Positions 27,177 through 37,420 of a stretch of 64,000 nt of DNA are shown piece by piece. Numbering within the stretch: the stretch's first letter is position 1; every line of letters begins with the position of its first letter. Where the stretch lies: assembly GCA_019509785.1 (NCBI GenBank), contig JAEKLQ010000049.1:32821-96820 (forward strand), read 5' to 3'. The DNA is from Fibrobacterota bacterium (GTDB lineage: Bacteria > Fibrobacterota > Fibrobacteria > UBA11236). The translations under genes were made by a program, and so were the position numbers. The notes under the pieces are model-generated. The model was not told where the DNA came from and made no database searches. It worked only from the letters and a program-made list of their open reading frames with translations.

Positions 27177-27311
27177 TCGTCCCGTGGGCCGGTTCCGGCC
27201 CGGGATGGGGCCGCGGCCGGACTTAGTTATGGCCTCAATAAGCTATATTTGCGATAATTACCGGAAAACGGAGGATTTCCGCCGACGCGCCCCAGCGCCC
27301 GGTATTTCGTC

Positions 27312-28217
27312 ATGACGAACCGCAAAAACAACATCGTGGTGGGGCTGTTCGTCATCCTCTCCCTTTTGATCCTCCTCTTCGGCGTCTACTTCCTGAAAGA
27401 AGCCACGCCCGGCCAAAAGACCGACACCTATTACGCCATCTTCCCGCAGGTTTCCACCCTGCAGGACGGCGATCCCATCAAGGTCAACGGCGTCAAGATG
27501 GGCAAGGTGTCGGGCATCGAATTGAAGGGGAGTAACGTCCGTGTCACCCTCAAGATGAACCGGGGCGTGAAGCTGCCCAAGGATACCGAGGTGCGCATCC
27601 AGAACATCGGCCTGATGGGCGAGCGCCAGGTGGGCATCCTCTTGGGCAGGTCGGGCGAAGCATGGGCGCCCGGGTCCGAACTGGAAGGGCGCCTGGATGC
27701 CGGCATCGCCGAGGCGGTGGGCGTGGCGGGGGAAGTTTTCGTCGAGTCCGAGACCTTGGTGCATTCCCTGCACAATATCATCGACAGCACGGTGGGGAAG
27801 CCCGAGTTCGTGGCCAGCTTCAACAACGTGGTCGGCCAGACCGAGGACCTGAGCAATCGCCTGAACGTCTTCATCCGCGAAATCGATCCCAAGGTCAAGC
27901 ACAGCCTTTCCAACCTCGAGGACGCCAGCAACCGGGTGCACATCCTGCTCAAGGATCAGGAGATGCCCGTCAAGGCCATCATCCAGAACGGGGAAGAGGT
28001 TTCCAGCAAGCTGCGCGACGTGGTCGACAAGGCCGATCACGTCGCCGACGAAATGAACCGCCTCTTGATCAAGGTGAATTCCAGCAACAGCACCTTGGGG
28101 GCCATGCTGAACGATTCGGCGTTCTATCTGGAATTGCGGGGAACCCTCAAGAGCGCGGATTCCCTTTTCCAGCGCATCCAGAAAAAGGGCCTGGACGTCA
28201 ACGTGAACTTATTTTGA
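27312..28217 (+). CDS. mlaD: MCE/MlaD-domain protein
   Basis: A 301-residue protein with one N-terminal transmembrane helix (about residues 8-28) and an MCE domain starting at about residue 38 (YYAIFPQVSTLQDGDPIKVN, then GKVSGIEL and IQNIGLMGERQVGI). The C-terminal half is predicted helical. It would form a periplasmic ring for lipid transport together with an MlaE permease and MlaF ATPase. MlaE is encoded 12 kb away at 40070, and no MlaF is present in the window. Confidence 0.85.
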   Translation: MTNRKNNIVVGLFVILSLLILLFGVYFLKEATPGQKTDTYYAIFPQVSTLQDGDPIKVNGVKMGKVSGIELKGSNVRVTLKMNRGVKLPKDTEVRIQNIGLMGERQVGILLGRSGEAWAPGSELEGRLDAGIAEAVGVAGEVFVESETLVHSLHNIIDSTVGKPEFVASFNNVVGQTEDLSNRLNVFIREIDPKVKHSLSNLEDASNRVHILLKDQEMPVKAIIQNGEEVSSKLRDVVDKADHVADEMNRLLIKVNSSNSTLGAMLNDSAFYLELRGTLKSADSLFQRIQKKGLDVNVNLF

Positions 28218-28257
28218 GGGGGGATCGTTCCAACCATGCCCCTTTCGAGGTCCTAGC

Positions 28258-30372
28258 ATGATCAGCCTGCACTGGGCCATCCATAACCATCAGCCGGTGG
28301 GCAATTTCGGTTTCATTTTCGAGCGCGCATGCGCGCAGGCCTACCAGCCCTTCGCCGAAGTGCTCGCGGCCCATCCCAAGATCCGCATGAGCATGCACTT
28401 CTCCGGGATCCTGTTGGATTGGCTGGAGGCCAAGCGCCCCGCCTACCTGGCCTCCCTGCGGACCCTGGTCGAGAAGGGCCAACTGGAGATCCTGGGCGGC
28501 GGCTTCTACGAACCCATCTTGCCGGTCATTTCCGATGCCCATAAGGTGGGGCAGTTGCGCAAGCTGTCCAAAACGGTGGAACGCCTGTTCGGCAAGGCCC
28601 CGCGGGGCATCTGGCTGGCCGAACGCGTTTGGGAACCTACCTTGGTGAAACCCATCAGCGAGGCGGGCCTGGAGTTCGTGCTGCTGGACGGCAGCCATTT
28701 CAAGATGGTGGGGAAGACCGACGCCGACATGGACGGCTACTTCCTTTCCGAGGATCAGGGACATACCCTCAAGCTGTTCCCCATCCACGACGTGGTGCGG
28801 GATTACATCCCTTTCCGGCCCGTGGAAGAGGTGATCGATACCCTGTTGCGCTTGGACGATGAGGCCCGGGCCAAGGACGTGCACGACGTGCAAGTGGTGT
28901 TCGGGGACGACGGGGAGAAGTTCGGCGATTGGCCCTTCACCCACGATACGGTCTACAAGGATCGCTGGCTGCACCGCTTCTTCGAGAAGGTGGAGTCCAT
29001 GCCGGACCGTATCCGCGTCGCGCAGATGGCGGAAGGACTGAAGCCCGAGAAGAACTTGGGGTTGGTTTACCTGCCGCCCGCCAGCTACCAGGAGATGATG
29101 ATCTGGGCCCAGGATGCCCGCGACATCCCTAAGTTCCGCGCGACGCAGCGGCACGTGATCGAGCGCGACGGGGCGGACGCGGCGAAGTTCCTGCGCGGCA
29201 CATTCTGGCGCAACTTCTTCAACAAATACGCCGAGAGCAACCAGATCCATAAGCAAGCCATCCGCTTGGCGGCATTGCACGATCGCGTGCACGGGTCGCT
29301 GCCTGCCGAAGCCGCGGGCAAGGCTTTGGACCATATCTGGCAGGCCCAATGCAATTGCGCCTACTGGCACGGGGTGTTCGGCGGGTTGTATCTGCCGCAT
29401 CTTCGTTTCGGGCTTTACCGTAATCTCATCCAGGCCCAGGCCGGGCTCGATGCGGCCGTCCTGAAAGGGCAGGAGAAACCGGTCTACGAGGTGGCGGATT
29501 GGAATTGCGACGGCAAGCCCGAACATACCTTGAACTCGCCCGAGGCCTACATCAGCTTCACCGCCCAAGGCGAGATCGATCAATTCTGGCTCAAGAAGAC
29601 CGGGATCAACTTGGTCGACACCCTGACGCGCCGCTACGAAGCCTACCATGATCAGGTGGGCGGCAAGGCCGAGGACGGGACCAAGCTCGAGAATACCTTG
29701 GGGGAGAAGGAAGCCGGCTTGCGCGGCTACCTCGTTTACGATCATAAGCTGAGGCGTTCGCTATCGGACGTATACCTGCGGCCCGATACCACGATCGCCG
29801 AGTACGCCGCCCAAGGATATCCCCGCAGCCTGGAATTCTCGGCCCGGGAAGTCGTGCTGGAAAACCGGGCGAAGGAGACCGCCCTCCGGTTCTTAGGGCT
29901 GGCCCGTTCTTCCGATGGCATCGTGATCTCCGTCGAGAAGGCCGTTTACTTGGCCAAGGGGTCGGCGGATTTACGGGTGGAATGGAAGTTCGCCAATCCG
30001 GTGACCAATGCCGGGAAGCCGCCGGTGGCCTTCCATTTCGGCAGCGAAGCCCTGTTTTGCCTGCTGGCCGGCAATGCCCATGATCGCTACGTGGATTGGG
30101 GATCCGGAAGGGATATCCTGGCTTCGCGGGGCGAGATGGGAAAAGTCGATAAGGTCGTCGTCGCCGACGAGTGGCTGAAACTGCGCTGCGAGGCGCGTTT
30201 TCCCGGGGCCGCGCGAGTTTGGCGGGACGCCATCGAGACCGTGAGCCAGAGCGAAGGCGGCTACGAGCGCGTCTACCAGGGAACGGTCCTCTTGCCTTTG
30301 TGGGATATCCGGCTGGCCGCCGGCGACGAGAAGTCGGTATCCGTTTCCATTCATTTCCGGGAAGGAGCCTGA
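28258..30372 (+). CDS. GH57 alpha-amylase/4-alpha-glucanotransferase
   Basis: A 704-residue cytosolic enzyme. HNHQP is near the N terminus. The nucleophile motif WLAERVWEP (Glu122) and the acid/base motif FGDDGEKFG (around Asp217/Asp218) align with the catalytic Glu and Asp of Thermococcus-type glucanotransferases. The C-terminal beta-sandwich domains (DUF1925/DUF1926 type) are consistent with the length. It should remodel maltodextrin or glycogen-like glucans. ATG at 28258; it precedes ptsH by only a few bases, so carbon storage and PTS regulation are co-located. Confidence 0.88.
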   Translation: MISLHWAIHNHQPVGNFGFIFERACAQAYQPFAEVLAAHPKIRMSMHFSGILLDWLEAKRPAYLASLRTLVEKGQLEILGGGFYEPILPVISDAHKVGQLRKLSKTVERLFGKAPRGIWLAERVWEPTLVKPISEAGLEFVLLDGSHFKMVGKTDADMDGYFLSEDQGHTLKLFPIHDVVRDYIPFRPVEEVIDTLLRLDDEARAKDVHDVQVVFGDDGEKFGDWPFTHDTVYKDRWLHRFFEKVESMPDRIRVAQMAEGLKPEKNLGLVYLPPASYQEMMIWAQDARDIPKFRATQRHVIERDGADAAKFLRGTFWRNFFNKYAESNQIHKQAIRLAALHDRVHGSLPAEAAGKALDHIWQAQCNCAYWHGVFGGLYLPHLRFGLYRNLIQAQAGLDAAVLKGQEKPVYEVADWNCDGKPEHTLNSPEAYISFTAQGEIDQFWLKKTGINLVDTLTRRYEAYHDQVGGKAEDGTKLENTLGEKEAGLRGYLVYDHKLRRSLSDVYLRPDTTIAEYAAQGYPRSLEFSAREVVLENRAKETALRFLGLARSSDGIVISVEKAVYLAKGSADLRVEWKFANPVTNAGKPPVAFHFGSEALFCLLAGNAHDRYVDWGSGRDILASRGEMGKVDKVVVADEWLKLRCEARFPGAARVWRDAIETVSQSEGGYERVYQGTVLLPLWDIRLAAGDEKSVSVSIHFREGA

Positions 30373-30376
30373 TCAG

Positions 30377-30643
30377 ATGGTCAGCAAAGAACTCACCGTG
30401 ATCAACGATTCCGGCATCCATGCCCGGCCGGCCGCGTTGATCGTGGAGACCGCCACCAAGTTCAGGTGCGCGGTGATTTTCATCAAGGACGGGATGCGCG
30501 CCAACGCCAAGAGCATCATGAACATCATGCTTTTGGCCGCCGAACCCGGCGCGCTCATCCGCGTCGAGACGGACGGCCCGGACGAGGGCGAGGCCCTGGC
30601 GGCCATCGAGAACCTGTTCATGACCAAATTCAAATACGACTGA
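30377..30643 (+). CDS. ptsH: Phosphocarrier protein HPr
   Basis: An 88-residue protein. The active-site His15 lies in GIHARPA, and the regulatory Ser46 in NAKSIMNIM, so it can be phosphorylated by enzyme I and by HprK. It starts 5 bases after the GH57 gene and is 16 bases from ptsI. The presence of Ser46 together with the hprK gene nearby supports a regulatory phosphorelay. No sugar-specific EII component is seen in the window. Confidence 0.95.
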   Translation: MVSKELTVINDSGIHARPAALIVETATKFRCAVIFIKDGMRANAKSIMNIMLLAAEPGALIRVETDGPDEGEALAAIENLFMTKFKYD

Positions 30644-30658
30644 GCAGGAGGCGCTAGC

Positions 30659-32461
<1,803 letters not shown>

Positions 32462-32560
32462 GTGCCTATCCCGAGGCGAAGGCGGCCGGAACTTTATCGA
32501 GCGGTCTTCGCCCGGATCGCAAGTGGTTTCCGATCGCATCCGATTGCTAGTTTTCCATCC

Positions 32561-35257
32561 ATGGCCGGCAAGCGCGGACGCTTTTGGCTTTTGGCATGCG
32601 CCGCTTTCGCCATTCCATCCCTAGCGATACGGCCTTCGCAAAAGCATCTCCACGCCGCGCAGGCCAAGCAAGACAGCGCGCGCGCGGTAAAAGCGGCCGC
32701 CGCTCCCGATTTGGGGGCCATCGCGTCCCCATCCAAGACCGGCCCGGTCCAGCCGATAGCCGCGACTGGAACCCCTCCAGCGGCTTCCAAATCTTCCGAT
32801 CTCCCGCCTTTGCCTCCCCCGGCCACCAACGGGGCCATGCCCCCTGAGCCGGCCCCGGCCGCCGTTCCGCCTCCGCAGATCCCCGCCGCCCCGGCGCCGA
32901 CTGTTTCCGCTCCTTCTATGCCGGCCTTGTCGCCGGCCGCCCCGGCGACCGCCGCCGAGAAAAACCGGATGGATTCCCTACTGAAGACGGGGACCATCAA
33001 TGCCCGGGACGAAGACAGCGCCGATATGGCCGAAGCCGAGGCCGGCCCCGCGCCCGCCCTGCCGGGAGGAAAACCGGGATTGCCTTTTCCGATGAAGAAG
33101 CCCGGCCGCAAGGAAGTCGCCGCCTTCCAGATGGCGGTACTCAATGCCATAACCGCCATCGATAGAAAGGATTACCACAAGGCCCTCAAGGTCCTCGGGA
33201 AGACCCAGCCGAGCGAGCGGCTGGCTCAGGTCTATAAGACCATCCTGATGTCCACCATCTACCATGGTCTCCAGGATTACCCCCGCGAGGACAGCGTTTT
33301 GCGCACGGCCCTCGATTGGGTGGGCGGTTCGACCTGGCAGAGCTATTTGCTCAACCGGCGCATCCAGGCCTTCCCCTTGACGCATCCGGACGATTCCGCG
33401 CGCCTGCAGTTCTCGGCGAAGGTCATCCAGGCTCCCGTGTCCTCGTCCGTGAAAATCAACTTCCTGTACGATCTGCTCAAGCTCCAGGGCTTCACCGGGA
33501 ATCCGGAAGGCTTCGATATGTTGTTGAAGCGCATCACCGTCTCCGCCCCGGCGGACCGGCGCCTCGATACGCTATACCAGATGCTTTCGCCCTACCTGCC
33601 GCCGGGAACGGGCACTTGGGAACGGCAGAATCTGATGTTGGATCTGGAAACCAAGCTGGCGTTCTATCCGGCCGCCATCGCCCGCAGCGAGGCGGACCTC
33701 AAGCTGGTGCCGGGGGTGCCGGAGAAGAAGCAATTGCATTGGGACTACGCCAGCCTGTTCTATAAGGCGAAGGAATACCCCAAGGCGGTCACCGCCTATT
33801 CGAAATGGATGGAACGTTACGGCGAAACTCCCGAGGCAATCATGCAGGTGGCGCGTTGCTACGATCGCCAGCAGGATCCCAAGAAGGCCATTTTCTGGTA
33901 CGACAAATTGCTGGAGAAATATCCCAAGCATGAGAAGACTTCGGAGATCTACTGGATGCGCGCCTGGGATCTGGAAGCGGCCGGGGACTATGAGGAAGCC
34001 ATCGAATTCTATTACCGGCAATTGGCCGACTTCAGCGCCAATAAGCGGGGCGATTGGGCCAACTTCCGGGTAGGGCTCTGCCAATACAAGGCCGGCAATG
34101 CCGCCGCCTCCCTGCAGGCTTTCAAGGCCATCCGCGAGCAGGTCAATTCCAACGCGTATCCCGCCGGCTTATTCTGGGAGTCCCGCGCCCTGGATTCCTT
34201 GCGCGACTCAGCGGGCTCAACCAACTCGCTGATCGAGCTGGCGAGGAAATACCCGTTCACCTTCTACGGGCACCTGGCGCGCCAGAGCCTGCAAGCCCGT
34301 CATGCCTGGCCGGATAGCCTCGAACCTTGGAAGCGCTTCGCCGCCTCGACCCCGCAGTCCATCAAGGGATGGATGAAGACGGAAATGTCGGGGTTCAAGG
34401 AACGGCTGGAGGACGGGTACGAGAGCGAGTATCTGCCCCTGGGCAAGTTGCTTCAGTTCAAGCTGGATACCCTGGCCATCCTCACCTGGCGCACCATCCC
34501 GGCCAAGACCAAGAACAATCCTTGGTTCCTTTACGTGCACGCGCGCAGGTTCCAGGAGCGCGACCTTTGGCGGGAGGCCTACCGCATCGGCCTCCAGTTG
34601 AGCTACAAGATCCCGCCCGATCGATGGGGCAGCGCGCCCAAGGAGGTGCTGCGCCTGATCTATCCCCGGCCCTTCGAGGGGTTGGTGCAAAAGTATTCGG
34701 CCAAGCGCGGTCTCGATCCCGCCTTCGTGTACGCGCTCATGCGCCAGGAATCGGGATTCGATCACGAGATCAAGTCCGGCGCGGGGGCCATCGGGCTCAT
34801 GCAATTGATGCCGGCCACCGGCAAGGCGGTCGCGAAGAAGGAGAAATGGCCCCGGTTCGATCCCTACAGCCTCGTGGAACCGGAGGTCAACATCGGCCTG
34901 GGCACCGCTTACCTGCGCGATCTTAAAAAGGAATACCGGGGAGGGATCCATTGGGTGCTCGCCAATTACAATGCGGGACCGGAAGCCACCCGCCGTTGGA
35001 TCGCCGCCGCGGCTTTGCCCGCGCCTTCGGGACCGGCGGTGGCCGCCCTCGGGATGACCGCGCCGGGCTTCGGCCTGGGACCCTCCATCGCTCCCACTCC
35101 CGGGACTTGGGCCACCGGGGGCGAACGCCCGCTGGATGCGGTGCTGGAAGACATTTCCTATTGGGAGACCCGCGATTACGTGAAGAAGGTCATGGGGAAT
35201 TATTGGACTTACCGCGTCCTTTGGAATAACCGCGCCCACGCTTCCGCCGCGCCTTAA
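32561..35257 (+). CDS. slt: Soluble lytic murein transglycosylase with TPR-like N terminus
   Basis: An 898-residue periplasmic protein. A signal peptide (FWLLACAAFAIPSLA) precedes a Pro/Ala-rich low-complexity region, a long helical superhelix and a C-terminal SLT domain with the catalytic Glu in LMRQESGFD, then GAIGLMQLMPAT and NYNAGP. It cleaves peptidoglycan between MurNAc and GlcNAc. The ATG at 32561 is chosen for the signal peptide; an in-frame GTG at 32462 just after ptsI would add 33 atypical residues. Confidence 0.87.
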   Translation: MAGKRGRFWLLACAAFAIPSLAIRPSQKHLHAAQAKQDSARAVKAAAAPDLGAIASPSKTGPVQPIAATGTPPAASKSSDLPPLPPPATNGAMPPEPAPAAVPPPQIPAAPAPTVSAPSMPALSPAAPATAAEKNRMDSLLKTGTINARDEDSADMAEAEAGPAPALPGGKPGLPFPMKKPGRKEVAAFQMAVLNAITAIDRKDYHKALKVLGKTQPSERLAQVYKTILMSTIYHGLQDYPREDSVLRTALDWVGGSTWQSYLLNRRIQAFPLTHPDDSARLQFSAKVIQAPVSSSVKINFLYDLLKLQGFTGNPEGFDMLLKRITVSAPADRRLDTLYQMLSPYLPPGTGTWERQNLMLDLETKLAFYPAAIARSEADLKLVPGVPEKKQLHWDYASLFYKAKEYPKAVTAYSKWMERYGETPEAIMQVARCYDRQQDPKKAIFWYDKLLEKYPKHEKTSEIYWMRAWDLEAAGDYEEAIEFYYRQLADFSANKRGDWANFRVGLCQYKAGNAAASLQAFKAIREQVNSNAYPAGLFWESRALDSLRDSAGSTNSLIELARKYPFTFYGHLARQSLQARHAWPDSLEPWKRFAASTPQSIKGWMKTEMSGFKERLEDGYESEYLPLGKLLQFKLDTLAILTWRTIPAKTKNNPWFLYVHARRFQERDLWREAYRIGLQLSYKIPPDRWGSAPKEVLRLIYPRPFEGLVQKYSAKRGLDPAFVYALMRQESGFDHEIKSGAGAIGLMQLMPATGKAVAKKEKWPRFDPYSLVEPEVNIGLGTAYLRDLKKEYRGGIHWVLANYNAGPEATRRWIAAAALPAPSGPAVAALGMTAPGFGLGPSIAPTPGTWATGGERPLDAVLEDISYWETRDYVKKVMGNYWTYRVLWNNRAHASAAP

Positions 35258-35354
35258 AAGCCGTCCGATCGGCCGTGGCTCGGCCCCGCTCTTCGCCCGT
35301 ATCGCGCCAGGGCTTTAAGGGCGCGCCTACCCCCTAATTTCTAGTTTATCCCGC

Positions 35355-36212
35355 ATGTTCCGCATTGGCCTCCCGCGCGCACGGCGCGCGTCGATTCGGG
35401 CCCCGAAACCAATCGGGCCGCGGGCCGCTGGCGCCGGCCCCCGCAAGGGATCGCCGGCCTCGCTCTTAGCCCTTATTCTGTTAGGGGTTCTAAGCGCCGC
35501 TGCGGCAAGCCTGCCTGCGACCGGCAGGGCGGAGGAACCGGGAAACGGATCGGCCGTAGCATCGACCGGAAAATGCTGGGCGGTGGCCCGCCTCAAGTAC
35601 GGGGGCGGGGGCGATTGGTACGCGGGACCAACCATGTTGGTCAATCTTTCCAAGCGGTTGAAATCGGATTTGGGCCTTCCCGCCTGTCCCGATGAGCGCC
35701 AGGTGGGCTTGCTGGACGGCAACCTCTACGATTACCCCATCCTGTTCATGACCGGGCACGGCAATGTGGCCTTTTCGGAAGAGGAACGGAAAGTGCTGCG
35801 CGAATACCTCTTGCGCGGAGGCCTGCTTTTCGCGGACGACAATTACGGCTTGGATACTTCCTTCCGCCGTGAAATGAAGATCCTATTCCCCAACCATCCG
35901 CTCGTCGCCTTGGACAATCGTCATCCCGTCTTCTCATCCCATTGGAAATTCCCCCAAGGCCTGCCCAAGATCCATGAGCATGACGGCAAGCGCGCCACGG
36001 CCTACGTCGTGGCGATAGAAGGCAGGGCGGTGGTATTCTACAGCCATGAGAGCGATCTGGGGAACGGTTGGGAGGATCATGAGGTTTATAACGATCCCCT
36101 GGAACTGCATGAAGCGGCCCTGCGCATGGGCGTGAACGTGGTGGCCTGGTTCCTGCAAGGGGCTCCCGGCGGCGTCCCGCCCCGCGGGGATCGGGCCCAG
36201 ACCGGTTCATGA
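35355..36212 (+). CDS. DUF4159 domain protein, secreted
   Basis: A 285-residue protein with an arginine-rich N terminus, an export signal (LLALILLGVLSAAAASL) and a DUF4159 domain (VARLKYGGGGDWYAGPTMLV, then YPILFMTGHGNVAFSEEE, LREYLLRGGLLFADD and SHESDLGNGW). DUF4159 resembles glutamine-amidotransferase-like folds, with unknown function; it often occurs with DUF4175 genes, as here. Its stop overlaps the next ATG by four bases. Confidence 0.82.
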   Translation: MFRIGLPRARRASIRAPKPIGPRAAGAGPRKGSPASLLALILLGVLSAAAASLPATGRAEEPGNGSAVASTGKCWAVARLKYGGGGDWYAGPTMLVNLSKRLKSDLGLPACPDERQVGLLDGNLYDYPILFMTGHGNVAFSEEERKVLREYLLRGGLLFADDNYGLDTSFRREMKILFPNHPLVALDNRHPVFSSHWKFPQGLPKIHEHDGKRATAYVVAIEGRAVVFYSHESDLGNGWEDHEVYNDPLELHEAALRMGVNVVAWFLQGAPGGVPPRGDRAQTGS

Positions 36213-37420
36213 CCGCCTTCCCGAACCTGGATCGGCTGCCGCGCCTTTTGGCCGCGCAACGCCGCCGCCGCGCTTTGGCCGCCGCGATGAGCGCTTTCTT
36301 TCTCCTGCTATCCATCCATCTCATACTTCTGGCCGTTCTCGCATCGCTCTCCGTCCGCAACCCGCTCGCTCCCGCATGGCTCCTGGCCATGGGCTGGACC
36401 TTTCTGATTTACCTGGGCGTTCCCGCCGCCTTCATCCTCGCCATGGCATCTCCCCGCAACCGCCTGGAAGCGGTCGCCCGCGATCTGGATCATGCCAATC
36501 CCGCCGCCCCCGATCCTTTCCGGACCGCGCTGTCCCTGGCCAACCATGAAGGCGAAACCTTAAGCCAACTCGACCTTCTCATCGCCCCGCATTTGGGGCG
36601 GATGGTCCTCCCGCGGCCGTCGGCCTTTCCGAAGGCATTACGTTTGGCATTCCTGGCGGCGGTCATCGTCTTCGCGGGATGCGCCTTGGGTTCCAAGCGC
36701 CCCGCCGAATACTTCGCCCGCGCGGCCTCGCCTTGGCGCGCGCTCGCGCGCTTGCCCACCTTGCGCTTCGCCTTCGATCCGGCCAACCAGACCCTGGCCG
36801 CGGGGGATACCGCCCTGGTGACGGGCTCGGTCCGCAACTTGCTTCCCGGCCAATCCCTCTTCGCCTATCTACGCACCGCCTTAGGCGAGACACGTTATCC
36901 GGTTACGCCCGGGCCCGATGGCCGCTTCGCTTTCAGGCACGGCCCGGTCGATTCCGATTTCGTCCTGACCCTGGCGGGCGAGAACGGCCGTAGCGCGGCC
37001 CTGCCTTTCCGCGTGGTGGCCCCGCCCTTCCTGGCCCGCATCCAGGCCATCCTCCATCCTCCCGGATACACGCGCCTGCGCGACGATACCTTGCGTCGCC
37101 AATCATGCCGGACAAAGCGCGCGTTCCCCCTCTGTCATCGACACGCTAGGCCCCGGACGGTCTTACGTCCTCACCCGCGAAATCCGCCAGGCCGTCGATT
37201 ACGCCTATTGGCTGGAAGACGAAGCCGGTATCCGCTCGCGTCCATCCGTGCCGTTCCGGATCGAAATGGCTCCCGATCTCCCGCCCGAAGTCGACCTGAT
37301 ATCGCCTGCCGCCGATACGGTCCTCGATCGGGATGGACGGCTGGCGCTTTCCTTCCGCGCCAAGGACGACTTCGGCATCTCTTCCTTCCAGTTGCATTGG
37401 AAGGTGATCGCGAATGGTAA
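36209..37420 (+). CDS. DUF4175-type membrane protein, N-terminal part (gene broken)
   Basis: A 403-residue frame, of which about the first 297 residues look genuine: two transmembrane helices (about residues 24-75) followed by a third (about 143-160) and a beta-domain ending PPGYTRLRDDTL. After about base 37100 the frame turns into arginine/proline-rich shadow sequence, while the natural continuation (RSYVLTREIRQAVDYAYWLE) is in another frame from about 37125 on. The two parts together resemble a DUF4175 protein with roughly 40-50 residues missing at the junction. ATG overlaps the DUF4159 stop. Confidence 0.7.
   Translation: MTAFPNLDRLPRLLAAQRRRRALAAAMSAFFLLLSIHLILLAVLASLSVRNPLAPAWLLAMGWTFLIYLGVPAAFILAMASPRNRLEAVARDLDHANPAAPDPFRTALSLANHEGETLSQLDLLIAPHLGRMVLPRPSAFPKALRLAFLAAVIVFAGCALGSKRPAEYFARAASPWRALARLPTLRFAFDPANQTLAAGDTALVTGSVRNLLPGQSLFAYLRTALGETRYPVTPGPDGRFAFRHGPVDSDFVLTLAGENGRSAALPFRVVAPPFLARIQAILHPPGYTRLRDDTLRRQSCRTKRAFPLCHRHARPRTVLRPHPRNPPGRRLRLLAGRRSRYPLASIRAVPDRNGSRSPARSRPDIACRRYGPRSGWTAGAFLPRQGRLRHLFLPVALEGDREW

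Noticed and set aside
37080..37250. Programmed ribosomal frameshift in the DUF4175 gene
   Set aside because: No slippery heptamer or strong downstream pseudoknot is evident, and coding sequence appears to be missing at the junction.
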